Assembly: GCF_963169125.1 (NCBI RefSeq) | Contig: NC_084798.1 | Location: forward strand, 195,791,481-195,855,480 | Direction: 5' to 3' | DNA: 64,000 nt | From: Humulus lupulus | Lineage: Eukaryota > Streptophyta > Magnoliopsida > Rosales > Cannabaceae | Shown: in pieces, positions 1-10,430 of the stretch | How the letters are laid out: each line of letters starts with the position of its first letter | How positions within the stretch are numbered: position 1 is the first letter of the stretch | The notes under the pieces: generated by a model | What the model was told of the DNA's origin: nothing | What the model saw: only the letters and a program-made list of their open reading frames with translations | The model's database searches: none | Position numbers and translations under genes: made by a program

Positions 1-241
1 TACAACTCGCCGACCTAAATGGCAAAAATAGGGCAAATCCCATAGTTTTTCTAAGAACTCCTTGGCCGTGGTGGTCAAGCGGCCGCATATGTACACAACA
101 CTACCTAAGCTCTCCACTCAAGGCTGGGTGAGCTTTTCTTTCCCTTTACCTGCACCACATAGCACCCATGAGCCAATGCCCAGCAAGAAAAACACAATAT
201 AGCATGAATATAATATCAACAATGATCATAACAATCATTTA

Positions 242-660
242 GGACTTTCAGTCCAAAACAGATGAGTGACAATTGAAAAGTCACTAAGGTGGGTATTGTT
301 CCCATCAGCCATGTGACGATAGGGTCACCGAGGCTTTACAAATAAGTGATCCATTCACTAGCTTATCAAGATAGGTGCTCGATGAATTGGTCACCAATAT
401 AACCTATCGCATGACCATAGAATCATAACCGTGGGATTCCGCTCCCCAGCCATGTGACAAGCAGTCACCTAGGCCTTTGGCCCTGACTCTGAGTAACCAG
501 TCTTAGACTAGTCAAGCGCTTATAATTTTCATCGACCTTAGGGTCGGTCCAGCATTAATGCTCCTAGAGTCATTCAATGCTGATATCGATTAGATCCAAT
601 CTTTTATCGGCCCTGCGTTCACAATGCTTATGTCGTTTCTGACTCTCAGGTCAGTAATAC
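242..660 (-). repeat. Hairpin-rich zone of the gypsy LTR
   Basis: Short perfect stems follow one another: GGACT-ttc-AGTCC at 242-254, AGTGAC/GTCACT at 265-285 and AGTGA-tccat-TCACT near 350-365. Two copies of a two-part hairpin also occur, with an inner GTGAC/GTCAC stem and an outer (A)GCC/GGC(T) stem, at about 308-334 and 449-475. The same two-part hairpin appears on the plus strand at about 30213-30236 in another LTR. The zone lies just upstream, in element orientation, of the conserved GGTGCAGGTAA segment, the same place as the arrays at 30257 and 52148. Confidence 0.6.
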
Positions 661-1067
661 ACGACCAATGCTGATTCTAAATAGTCAGTACCATACACAA
701 GTAAACAACCTCTGCTAGCATTCAATATGCAATCCATGTCCACATTTAAACACTCAACATGCCTCAACGATAGCCATGTATGTCGTACATAAAGGGTGCA
801 GTTTTCTTACCTCTGGTTCGAGCGAGAAATAGAACAAGAACGACTCCTGAGAACGATCGACCCTTTTGATTCCTTAGCGGTTACCTAATAATAACCAATT
901 ATAACCTCCATTAATGAAAATCAACAATGAAAGGGTCTTGACCTAATCCCCACTCTCGGGACCTCGAACCGTACCCATACGATGAGTAGATTCGATCCCA
1001 GGCCTTCAGGATTGAAACCCCGAGCCAAAAACCCTTAAAAACACTCAAAACGGGATTCTGAAGGAAC

Positions 1068-1190
1068 AAAGTAGCGCTACAGCGCTACTCACTAGCGCAC
1101 CAGTGCTATACTCAGAACCCCAAACCTCCCAACACAACCCTGGGTAGCGCTATAGCGCCCCCTGGTGGGCGCTGTAGCGCTACACCCAGC
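1068..1190 (-). repeat. CpG-rich palindromic-word block (AGCGCTAC)
   Basis: The octamer GTAGCGCT and its complement AGCGCTAC recur around 1072-1092, 1142-1160 and 1172-1184. Each contains the self-complementary AGCGCT, set in otherwise AT-rich DNA. The block lies about 236 bp downstream, in element orientation, of a donor-like GAGGTAAG. Related LTRs have a CCGCGG-type block at the equivalent position. Confidence 0.65.
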
Positions 1191-2172
1191 TGGATCCACC
1201 CCTGAAACCTCTTCCTTCGACTTCTTCAATTACAACTCGATTCCAATGCTTCCAAACCTCATTTTTGGTGCCAAATTAACCCAAAAACCATCCCCACAAG
1301 CCCTAAGCATCACAATCACAAGAACCCTAGCCAAAAACTCCCAACAAAACCAATCATCCAACCTAGAAATCTCAACTGAAACCAAAGCTAAAACAGAGCA
1401 AACCAGGAATTTTAATGGCTAGAAACTTACCTCAAGTTCAAATTATGATGCTCTTCAATGGTGGAACACACTACCAAGCTCTCAAGACTTACTTCCCAAG
1501 CTTGAATCCCCAAGTTAAGCTTAAAAATCCAAAGAGAAAATGAAGAAAAACAGGTACGAGAGAAGGCTTTTCAATGCTCTGTTTTCCCCTTCCTTCTATA
1601 GCCTTCAATGGCTTAAATCTATCCTAGGGGTGAAAAGACAAAAATACCCCTAGGTCAAATAAGGATTTCTAAAGGCTCCCAAGGGCAAAATTGGCATTTT
1701 CCACCTATTTAGTTAATCATAATTAACGTTCTCCAATTCCCGCTATTCTTGATATTCTCAAACACCAATAATTCATATCCCATTACCCTTTTATTCCCGG
1801 CAACGCTCTAATCATTAAAATCACCCCGAGACTCACCCCGAGCCCCGAACTTAAACCTATTATGACTAAACCGCTAATTAATATTCAAAGATTGTCTCAT
1901 GCCGAATAGCTCGAAAAAATCCACATTATAATGTGGTCTCAACAATATGTCACCGGCATGCATACAAATATACAATTACGCCCTCAATGGGCCAAATTAC
2001 CAAAAAACCCCTGTAAAGAAATGTGGACCCACATGCATACATTTAACATCATATTACAATATAATTCACATAAACATGCATATAATCATTTAATGGCATA
2101 ATTAAACAATTATGGCCCTCCCGGCCTACTAATCCAGCCATTAAACCGCATTAGGGATTTTGGGGCATTACA

Positions 2173-4190
2173 CATAGCTCTTCCCAAACATTCTCAATTC
2201 TCCCTAAAGTAAACTAGACCTTGATCCTAAAGCCTAATTATTGCCTCCATAAGTTGACTTAATGATTCCCTCCCCACTAATGTAGACAAACACTAACCAA
2301 GGATCAAAAAGTCTTTAACAAGCTTGTAGTGTAAGGCTTAGGTGATGGTGGTTAAAATAAGTCATTTTAGGCTCAATTCACCTTAAAATCACCTTAATTT
2401 TACTAAGACCAAGTAAGAGCTCACAATCACTTCCTCAAAAGATTACCCCCCAAAAATCAAAGTCACTCTTACCATTATTCTTTATGCTAACATAGAAAGA
2501 AACAAAAAAAGAAAGAAAGGAAATGAGACATAATGTTTTATTTATAAGATGCTACTCCCCAAACTTGCTTTTAACTATATGAATATAATTTGCAACTCTT
2601 TGATTTTTCTTTACTATTTTTGTTGTTTTTTTCTTCTTTCTTTTCTTTTTCAATTCTAGGGGTGCACTCTTTTATTTACAAATACACTTTTTTTTTATAT
2701 ATATATATCTAAATGTAAATAAAACAATGGCAAGGACACAAGATGAGATCCACTCCCCCCAAACTTAAAATGAGATCCACACTCCCCCAAACTTAATAAT
2801 CAACATTATCCCCAATGTTGAAAACAAGAAAGGAAAACAATATAGCACTCACCAAAATACTACTAACAAAGGCACACTCCTCTAAAATTTTCTCATGATG
2901 CACACTCAACATAAATCCAAGAAAAACCAAGGTGCCCAAAGGGTATGGTAAAAGGAAGTGTATATATAGCTAGGCTAGCATGTGGTAGAAGAAGAAAGGG
3001 AATCAATTAAGCCCAATGAGGGTGACTAGGGATACAAAATATATAACATGGTTGGCTTAAAAGGCACAAACGATCCAAATATGGCCTAAATCATGTCCCC
3101 AGTTTAGTGTTGTCTAGGATTTCGCCTCAAGTGAACCACTAAGCAATTCTAGAAACTTAAGCTCTCCCAAAAAATCTAGCCAACTTTGAGGGTTCAAGAA
3201 ATTATTGGTCAAGATATGCACACAAAATTGGGATCCACACTATCATCAAGATTTTTCAAACTCCATTAACACTTAAGTACTATTAGCCGAGAACACTAAA
3301 TAAGAGGTAAGGTGGTGGAATGCGACATGAATGCATTTATGTATCATTTTTTTTTTCTTCTTTTTTTAGATTGGTCATCATCGAGCCCCAAGTTAAGAAC
3401 CAACTAAAGCAAGCAAAATCCTCTAAAAAAAAATAAAAAACAACAACAAAACAACTCTAACAAAAAGATAAACTAAAAACAAGGCAATGAAACCAACAAG
3501 AAGCTAAAACAACAAAGATACAACCACATATCAAAAGAAATAGCCAAAAACAACAAAGGAACTGAATGAAAATGAGTTGAGATAAGAGAACTCCCCTCGC
3601 TTATCCGTATGAATTATTATCTGAAAGGATAGGGTCGATTTAGAAGTGATGGTCGTCGTTTGGGTTGGTGGAGGAGTTGTGGGAGTGATGAGTTCCTCTT
3701 TTGAGCTCTAGTGATAGTGGCAGACATTTGTGCGCGCTCAAAGCTTTGGCAAGGCTAGCTATGTGTGCTCACAAATCACGAATCACAAGTGGAGACCATA
3801 AGCAAACAACACAAAATATGAGCTCCACCTATTTAGCATTTCAAATGGCTGCCCAAAAATCCACACAAAGCTGCTAATAATGTTTCCCAAGCACAGAGCC
3901 ACTACTTCAAAGAATAGAAAGGCCAAAATCAAAGCAGCTCAACAATGGGAATGTTAGAGATACTCAAACAGGTCAGCCAAATGCACTTTGCATTATCAAA
4001 ATACCCAAGAGAGTATATACAAGTTAGTCCAAAAATCCAAAATAGCTGCTACCAATTATCAGAAGTGCACAATCACAGTCACATAGTAAACATCAATAAC
4101 AATTTCCATCCCATAATGAGCAGCGAAACTAAAGTTACTGTCATATTTAGCAACAATAAGAACCCAAAATGGAAAAAGATGAGTGATGGC
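2173..4190. other. Non-coding repeat-derived DNA; duplicated PPT-like motif on minus strand
   Basis: No gene is seen. On the minus strand a motif TAAGTTTGGGGGAGTG, typical of the 3' non-coding region of plant Athila/Tat gypsy elements, occurs twice in a 27-bp tandem duplication (2743-2769 and 2770-2797). A TA/T-rich low-complexity tract lies at about 2688-2710. The likely reading is the 3' non-coding part of a second, reverse-oriented Athila-like element. The short ORF at 3945-4310 has no recognisable domain. Confidence 0.4.
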
Positions 4191-4194
4191 AAAC

Positions 4195-4740
4195 ACTCAG
4201 AAGAAAAATTGCCCCCAGGGTCACGCAGTGGTGAGGTCGAAGGCCAGAGGTTTGCAAAATGGCCTAAGTATGGCACTTGGGTGCTCGGAACTGGATTGGG
4301 TTATGGGTGAGGCACAATAGAGAGCAGAGACTCGCGCACATGTGCTAGGGAGGACAAAGCTAGGTTATCGCGAGGGACTATGGGATTGGGGGATTTGGGT
4401 GAGACGGGAACGGGGTTGGGGTCTCACACCTGGGTTTGGATTTGGGGCTGAGGAGAACGGAGGAGGGGCGGCGGTGGGTTGCGATTTCTGTGTGGTGAGG
4501 GTGACGGGGATGGTGGAGGTCGTGGTCTTTGGTCGTGGCTGTGATGGTGAAGGTGGGGCTAGTGGCTTCGGGTTGAGGTAGGCGGGGTCGGGAGGAAGAC
4601 GACGGATGTGTGGGTGGTGGTGTCGTGGTTCTTGGTGGAGAGGGTGGTGGGTGGGAGGCAGCTGGGTTGATTACAGAGAGAAGAGGAAGGGGAAGATGAT
4701 GAAATTTTCTGCAACAAAACCAAGTCAGAGAGCAGCTCAA
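4195..4740 (-). other. GC-rich block with Pro/Thr/His-rich minus-strand ORF, unidentified
   Basis: The block is strongly G-rich on the plus strand and C-rich, with CCACC runs, on the minus strand, in contrast to its AT-rich surroundings. A 120-codon minus-strand ORF (4740-4378) is rich in Pro, Thr, His and Ser and has no domain I recognise. It could be a transposon leader, a captured host exon or a chance ORF in skewed sequence. I do not call it a gene. Confidence 0.3.
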
Positions 4741-5033
4741 AACTAATGTTGTAACATCTTATGAACTTTGCTGTAGCAAATCCAAGTCAGAGAGCAAGCT
4801 CAAAAATGATGTTGTAACATTATACAAACTTTGCTGCAGCAAAACCAAGTCAGAGAGCAGCTCAAAAACTGATGTTGTAACATCATACGAACTTTGCTGC
4901 AGCAAAACCAAGTCAGAGAGCAAGCTTAAAATTGATGTTGTAACATTATACAAACTTTGCTGCAATAAAACCAAGTCAGAGGGCAAGCTCAAAATTTATG
5001 TTGTAACATCATATGAACTTTGTTGCAACAAAA
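4711..5033. repeat. 63-bp tandem repeat, five copies, with 126-bp higher-order pattern
   Basis: The landmark CAAGTCAGAG recurs at 4721, 4783, 4846, 4909 and 4972, giving a 62-63-bp period. Most neighbouring units alternate between two versions (GAGCAGCTC with CATCATACGAAC, and GAGCAAGCT with CATTATACAAAC), giving a 126-bp dimer. The last unit mixes the two. As 63 is a multiple of three, the minus strand stays open and encodes a 21-residue repeat centred on LSDLVLLQQS. The array ends near 5033 and the gypsy RT begins at about 5101, so it marks the 5' break of that element. Confidence 0.85.
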
Positions 5034-5104
5034 ATGCCCCATAATATAGCTCCTATTTCTCCTAAAAAATTGCTACAACATCACCCGAAGTTCACAGCCC
5101 CTTT

Positions 5105-6060
5105 TTGATTACACTCCAAAATAGCCATTGCCAATGCTTGAGGGCTCACAAGCTAGCTATTGGGTGGACTTTGGTGGATATTAAGGGTATAAGCCCTTCA
5201 ACGGTGATGCACCATATATTAATGGAGGAGGATAGTAAGCCTAGTATCGATGCTCAGAGGATGCTTAATCCTTCGATGAAGGAGGTGGTAAGGAAGGAAA
5301 TCCTTAAATGGTTGGATGCAGGGGTGATTTACCCAATATCTGACAGTGCATGAGTTAGTCCCATTCAAGTGGTCTTGAAGAAAGGTGGTATGACAGTGGT
5401 TAAGAACGATAATAATGAACTTATTCCAACTCGTACAATGACAGGGTGGAGAATTTGTATTGACTACCATAAACTGAATAAGGCGACCAGGAAGGATCAT
5501 TTCCCCTTGCCTTTTGTTGATCAGATGTTGGACAGATTGGCAGGCCATCCTTATTACTGTTTCTTGGATGGGTACTCGGAGTACTATCAAGTTCCCATTG
5601 CACCGAAGGACCATGAAAATACCACCTTCACGTGCCCTTGTGGAAAATTTGCATTTCGAAGAATGTCGTTTGGGTTGTGTAATGCTCCAACAACGTTTCA
5701 GAGATGTATGATGCCTATCTTCTCAGACATGGTGGAAAAAGGTATAGAGATTTTCATGGATGAATTTTCAGTCTTTGGGTCTTCTTTTGATGGATGTTTG
5801 GCTAATTTGGAGATGGTTTTGAAAAGATGTGAGGAGTCAAACTTGGTATTAAATTAGGAGAAATGTCATTTTATGGTGACAGAAGGAATAGTCTTGGGCC
5901 ACAAGATTTCACGCCATGGTATTGAGGTAGACAGGGCCAAGATATCTACAATAGAAAACCTACCTCCACCGGTGTCTGTTAAGGGGATTCGTAGCTTTTT
6001 GGGCCACACTGGATTCTATAGGAGGTTGATCAAGGACTTTTAAAAGATTTCGAAGCCTTT
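5105..6060 (+). pseudogene. Gypsy reverse transcriptase, decayed
   Basis: The translation shows the RT fingers and palm of an Athila-like element: LMEEDSKPS, KEILKWLDAGVIYPISDS, GWRICIDYHKLNKA, FPLPFVDQMLDRLAG, FLDGYSEYYQVPIAP, FGLCNAPTTFQRCM and the C-terminal LGHKIS and FLGHTGFYRRLIKDF. One frame runs throughout, broken by TGA at 5351, TAG at 5855 and TAA at 6041. The catalytic loop reads FMDEFSVF (about 5752-5775) where the family has two adjacent Asp residues; the second is Glu. The upstream protease and gag are missing, replaced by the 63-bp array. The gene cannot make active enzyme. Confidence 0.9.
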
Positions 6061-6643
6061 ATCCACTCTACTCATGAATGGTGTGGTGTTTGACTTCAAT
6101 GATGAATGTTTAAGGGCATTTAACACGCTGAAGGAGAAATTGGTTTATGCTCTTATTGTTGTGTCACCGGATCAGGATCTCCCTTTTGAGCTTATGTGTG
6201 ATGCAAGTGCCTATGCAGTGGGAGCGGTGTTGGGACATTGTGTAGATAAGGTATTCAGGACTATTTTCTATGCTAGTAGGACTCTTAATGATGCTCAACT
6301 TAACTATACCACCACGGAGAAAGAGTTACTAGCCATAGTATTTGCCTTTGATAAATTCAGACCCTACTTAATTGGCAATAAGGTAATAGTGTATACAGAC
6401 CATTATGCAATAAAATACCTTATGGCCAAGAAGGACGCTAAGCCACGCTTGATTCATTGGGTCTTGCTGCTACAAGAGTTCGATATGGAAATCTGGGACA
6501 AAAAGGGGACTGAGAGTTTGGTAGCAGATCACTTATTGAGGCTTGAGAATGAGAATGAGAATGAGGCTAGTGGAGTTCAAATTGATGATCATTTTCCTGA
6601 TGAAAAACTCTTTGATGTGAGTAATGATGAGGGGGTGCCTTAG
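6061..6643 (+). pseudogene. Gypsy RNase H domain
   Basis: In frame with the RT and open for 189 codons from 6074. The domain keeps the four acidic positions expected of the family: Asp in [15 protein letters not shown], Glu in [16 protein letters not shown], Asp in [11 protein letters not shown] and Asp in [12 protein letters not shown]. It would degrade the RNA of the RNA:DNA hybrid during reverse transcription. It ends in TAG at 6641, where the reading frame continues unchanged into the integrase, so this is a nonsense mutation and not a natural end. Confidence 0.88.
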
Positions 6644-7921
6644 TTTGCAGATTATGTGAACTTTTTGGTTGCCAAGGTTCCACCTCCAAAGATGTCGAGA
6701 TAATAGTTAAAGAAATTCTATTCGGAGGTCAATCAATATTATTGGGAAGAGCCCATTCTCTATCGTCACTATGCAGACCAAGTGATTCGAAGGTGTGAGC
6801 CTGAAGAGGAAATGCAATCTATATTAACTCACTGTCACATTTTACAGTGTGGTGGTCATTTTGGTGCCACTAGGATAGCAGCGAAGGTCTTGCAATTGGG
6901 ATTTTGTTGGCCTACACTTTTCAAGGATGCCTATATTTGTGAAAAGCTGTGACCGTTGTCAAAGAACCGGGAACATCTCTAGGAGAGACCAAATGCCTAT
7001 GACAGGAATCTTAGAGGTGGAATTATTTGATGTGTGGGGGATCAATTTTATGGGGCCATTCCCGTCGTCATTTAATAATAAATACATACTCTTGGTTGTG
7101 GATTATGTATCAAAATGGGTGGAAGCTACAACCACTCCTACAAATGATGGGAATGTAGTATTGAACTTTCTGCATAAGCATATTTGTACTCGGTTTGGAA
7201 CTCCCCGAGCAATCATAAGCGATGAAGGGAGTCATTTCTGCAATCACAGTTTCACTGCATTATGTGCACAATATGGAGGTCGCCACCGCACTGCATTGCC
7301 CTATCATCCCCAAGAAAATGGCCAAGTGGAAGTATCGAATCGAAAAATAAAGAGTATACTTGAGAAGGTTGTGAATACGTCAAGGAAAGATTGGTCAAAG
7401 ATGCTTGATGACTCCTTATGGGCATATAGAAATGCTTTCAAAACACCCATAGGGATGTCACCATATCGCTTGATATTTGGGAAGGCTTGTCATCTTCCCG
7501 TGGAGCTTGAACATAGAGTATACTGGGCTTTAAAAAAGTGAATGTGGATTTGTATAAAGCTGGAGAGAAAAGGCTCATGGACCTGAATGAGCTAGAAGGG
7601 TTCCACAACGAGGCTTATGAAAATGCTAAAATTTATAAGGAGAAGATGAAGGCCTTCCATGACAAGCGTATCTTGCGTAAAGACTTTCAACCGGGGGATA
7701 AAGTGCTCTTATACAATTCAAGGTTGAAATTATTTTCGGGCAAGTTGAAATCGAGGTGGTTGGGACCTTTCACAATGGTGGTATCGCTTCCATATGGTGC
7801 ATTGAAAATACATAGCGAGAAGATAGGGCATATTAAGGTGAATGGTCAGCGGTTAAAGCACTATATTGAGAGCCAAGTAGAGAAGGGAAGGCACCGTCCG
7901 GCTAAAAGATGTAAAAGATAG
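6644..7921 (+). pseudogene. Gypsy integrase, decayed
   Basis: The N-terminal HHCC finger is visible: His pair in THCHILQCGGHFG, Cys pair in SCDRCQRTG. The catalytic triad follows: Asp in [11 protein letters not shown], Asp in [10 protein letters not shown] and Glu in [12 protein letters not shown]. The C-terminal GPF-type domain (SRWLGPFTMVV, VNGQRLKHY) ends at TAG 7919-7921. Breaks are adjacent stops TAA 6701 and TAG 6704, a frameshift near 6930-6940 just before KSCDRCQ, and a one-base loss in the A-run at about 7530-7536. No chromodomain is seen, which fits Athila/Tat. Confidence 0.9.
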
Positions 7922-8879
7922 CGCTGTAGGAGGCATTCCTATGTTTTTGTTTTTATTTTTTTATGCTTTATGTTTTTTTGGAACAATTTGGGTTTTAAGT
8001 TTTAATTTTTAGTTGTAATGTTTATTTTGCTTAAGTTTCAATTAGGTTGTACTTAGGATTCGTGAAAATCGTGAAAAGGAAAAAAATATACTGAAAAAAA
8101 ATTCGTGTGGAGGCCAAGTCTTGACTCTTTAGCTAAGTTGCGACTTCTGGGAATGTCAGGATCGAAGAAAATGAAAGTGGGAATTACGGTCGTGGCATGC
8201 TCATTAGAGTTGCGGCATTGGCGAAGTCAGAGAGTGGTGGATTTTCGAGGGGTGATATGGGTTGTGGCATGGAGTTTAAGGGTCGCGACTTCTGGGAAAT
8301 TTTCTAAGGCGGGTCGCAGCATGGACATTGGAGTGCCACGGCGCCTGAGTTTGAGGCGCAGACAAAAAAATAGGCGGGTTGCGGCATGGAAAAGCAAGAG
8401 CCGCGACGCGCCCCCATATCAGCCTATAAATCAACCTTCCCCTCATTTTTTGCCACATAATTCAAAACTAATTTCTCTCTCTACGAATTTTTCTCTCAAT
8501 CTCTCTCATTCTCACTACTCTAACCCATTCTCTCATCCTAATTTCTCCCCAATCTCTCTAAAAATCCAACACCCACTCCCAAAGTTCTTCAACTCAACTA
8601 TCAATTACAAATTTCTCACCATTCCTAACCTTCAATCCATCAACCTAGCCCTAGGATTCATCAAATCTCTACTTTTGAAGAAAGAAGGAGGAAGTTTGAG
8701 GGAAGACATACATTGGGTCAAGATTTGTCTACATCAAGGGTTCTAGTCCTCCAAGGGCGAGTAAGTGTTCTTATCATCCACTTTCACTGGAAATTCTGTA
8801 GTTGGTAATTTTGGGACATAAATTTTTAAGGGGAGGTGCTATCCAATTTTTTTAAGTCCTAATACCAAAATTTTGAGAC
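7922..8879 (+). other. Spacer between pol and extra ORF, with CpG-rich word cluster and pyrimidine-rich leader
   Basis: It is non-coding, although one frame is fortuitously open for 213 codons (8105-8746). At 8160-8415 variants of GGTCGCGGCATGG recur, for example at about 8187, 8209, 8257, 8281, 8313 and 8378. The same word recurs in this element's 3' LTR (33310-33565). A CT-rich stretch (8470-8640) resembles a transcript leader. Athila elements are known to carry a long spacer before their third ORF; an internal promoter here is inference. Confidence 0.55.
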
Positions 8880-10100
8880 ATGGACACTAGGAAGAACCCA
8901 TCTAGGGTAGCCAGTACAAAGAAAAACAACCATGCTTCCTCATCCCACCAACCACAACCACCACCCGAGCCCATTCCATAACTATCCCCTCCGATTGAGT
9001 ATGATTCTTCAAGGTTCATTAATAAGGATGCTTTTGAGCATTATCAAAAGTGTTATCTACGAGGACTCATCAAGGAGAGAGGTATGGAATATGAGGATTC
9101 TCCCTTCCAAAATGACATTTATGAGACTATCAGACAAGAAATTCAAGGGAGAAAGTGGAAGACTTTTGTGGACAAGAAAACGACCAAGGTCCACTGTCCA
9201 ATGGTATATGAATTCTATGCCAACTTTCCGGGTATCAGGAATAGGAAGGTATTTTGTAGGGGGATTGAGGTGGAGTGTGATGTGGACAATATTGATGCTT
9301 TGTATGGCTTACCATTGATACTGAGGGAGGAGGATGAATACCATCGGTTGGCCACTTCCTAGAATATTGATTGGGACGATGTGAATGAAACTTTGGGTAT
9401 TTCTGGATCCCAATTTGTGATGCAAGAGGGGCAGCCAAAGACTTTTCGGAGATACCAAAGGAATAGGGTAGCCTGCGCTTGGATGCTATTCGTGAGTACT
9501 AGGCTTATGCCTAATGCTAAACTATCTGATGTTGGGATTGACCGGTGCTTTTTGATATATGCCATTATGAAGGGGATCTCAGTTGATATTGGGAGAGTGA
9601 TACGATCCAGTATCTATGATTTGTGCCACCTCCTTACTATTGCTGGATTGGGACATGGGTCTATGGTCACGGACCTGTGTGCAATATGGGAAGTGTCGGT
9701 GTACACGAGTGACTATTATATGAAAGGTATGGGGCCTATTTATCGATCCATCGTGCACATTTTTCAACCACCTTCTGTGGGGCCTCTAGCACCATGTTCT
9801 CATGGGGCCCGAGTTGAGGAGGAAGGAGAATAAGCAAATGCCCAACCTAATGTGAATGATCCACATCTAGAACAGGAGGCAGTCAGAAGAGAGTAAATAC
9901 CATATTTGGCTTTACAACCACCGAACGACTTGAACACTGCCCGCCTTAATTACATTATTAGACAAGGACATCATACTCACCAGTACTTGAGTGCTTTCCA
10001 TGAATACACGAGGGGGCAGGTGGACCAGGATAATGAGGTACTGTATCGAACGACCATAAATGAGGCGGATCGGACTTTTTATCAATATCTTCCTCAGTAG
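8880..10100 (+). pseudogene. Extra ORF with putative plant transposon protein domain
   Basis: A single reading frame of 407 codons runs from ATG 8880 to TAG 10098, interrupted in frame by TAA 8979, TAG 9360, TAA 9831 and TAA 9894 with no frameshift. It starts with a Ser/Pro/Gln/His-rich segment, then FEHYQKCYLRGLIKERGM, VYEFYANFPGIRN, VFCRGIEVECDVDNIDALYG, then a helical core with WMLFVSTRLMP, KLSDVGIDRCFLIYAIMKG and VTDLCAIWEVSV. This pattern matches the family annotated in plants as 'putative plant transposon protein domain' (I believe PF20167). Its biochemical role is unknown. The position after integrase is where Athila elements carry an env-like ORF. No signal peptide or clear membrane segment is seen. 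Confidence 0.75.
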
Positions 10101-10430
10101 AGGCTATTTGATGAACCACCACCATTTTGAGATGATTCATGGCAGGTAAGTCTTCTTTTCTTAACTTTTATAAATATTGAAGACAATGTTTAGTTTAAGT
10201 TTGGGGGAGGGACTTCAAAATTTGTGTGTCTGTTGTTTGTGTCTGTTTTTAGAGTATTTATCTATGTATATTTGTGTAACGCTTTGCATTTAGGGCACCG
10301 GGTAAACCTTAGATTCAGGTATTTTAAATCCATGTATTATGTATTATTTCGAAGGAACATTTTATGTTACAAGAAGTTTGTGATGTTTGAATGCTAGCCA
10401 TATTTTGGTAAGTGTGATTTTTTAGAAACC
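10101..10430 (+). other. 3' non-coding region with PPT-like motif
   Basis: Follows the extra ORF and is AT-rich. AGTTTGGGGGAGGGA at 10198-10212 is a polypurine motif like the one at 32490. No LTR starts immediately after it, so it may be a secondary or relic PPT. Nothing else is recognised. Confidence 0.5.

Larger units (their letters stand above)
1..2172 (-). mobile_element. Ty3/gypsy LTR, reverse strand, cut by window edge
   Basis: On the minus strand the segment begins TGTAATGCCCC at 2172, the same start as the LTRs at 50297 and 59878. It then runs through the landmarks shared by this LTR group: a donor-like GAGGTAAG (about 1426-1434), a CpG-rich block (1068-1190), a hairpin-rich zone (242-660), the conserved stretch ending GGTGCAGGTAAAGG (about 150-215) and a GACCACCACGGCC-like stretch near 65-90. 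The 3' end lies outside the window. No polypurine tract adjoins 2172, so it is a solo LTR or a 5' LTR. No coding capacity is present; short ORFs here are incidental. Confidence 0.8.

Noticed and set aside
2743..2797. Duplicated CCCCCAAACTTA considered as a true PPT beside an LTR
   Set aside because: No TG...CA LTR end adjoins it; such motifs are also scattered in Athila non-coding regions.
8105..8746. 213-codon ORF between pol and the extra ORF
   Set aside because: Its translation is low-complexity, spans the GGTCGCGGCATG repeat block and CT-rich leader, and has no domain; it is better read as spacer.
10273..10300. TGTAACGC considered as the left end of the large gypsy LTR-like segment
   Set aside because: No matching TTACA end with a shared 5-bp TSD could be found on the right side, so the boundary was left approximate.
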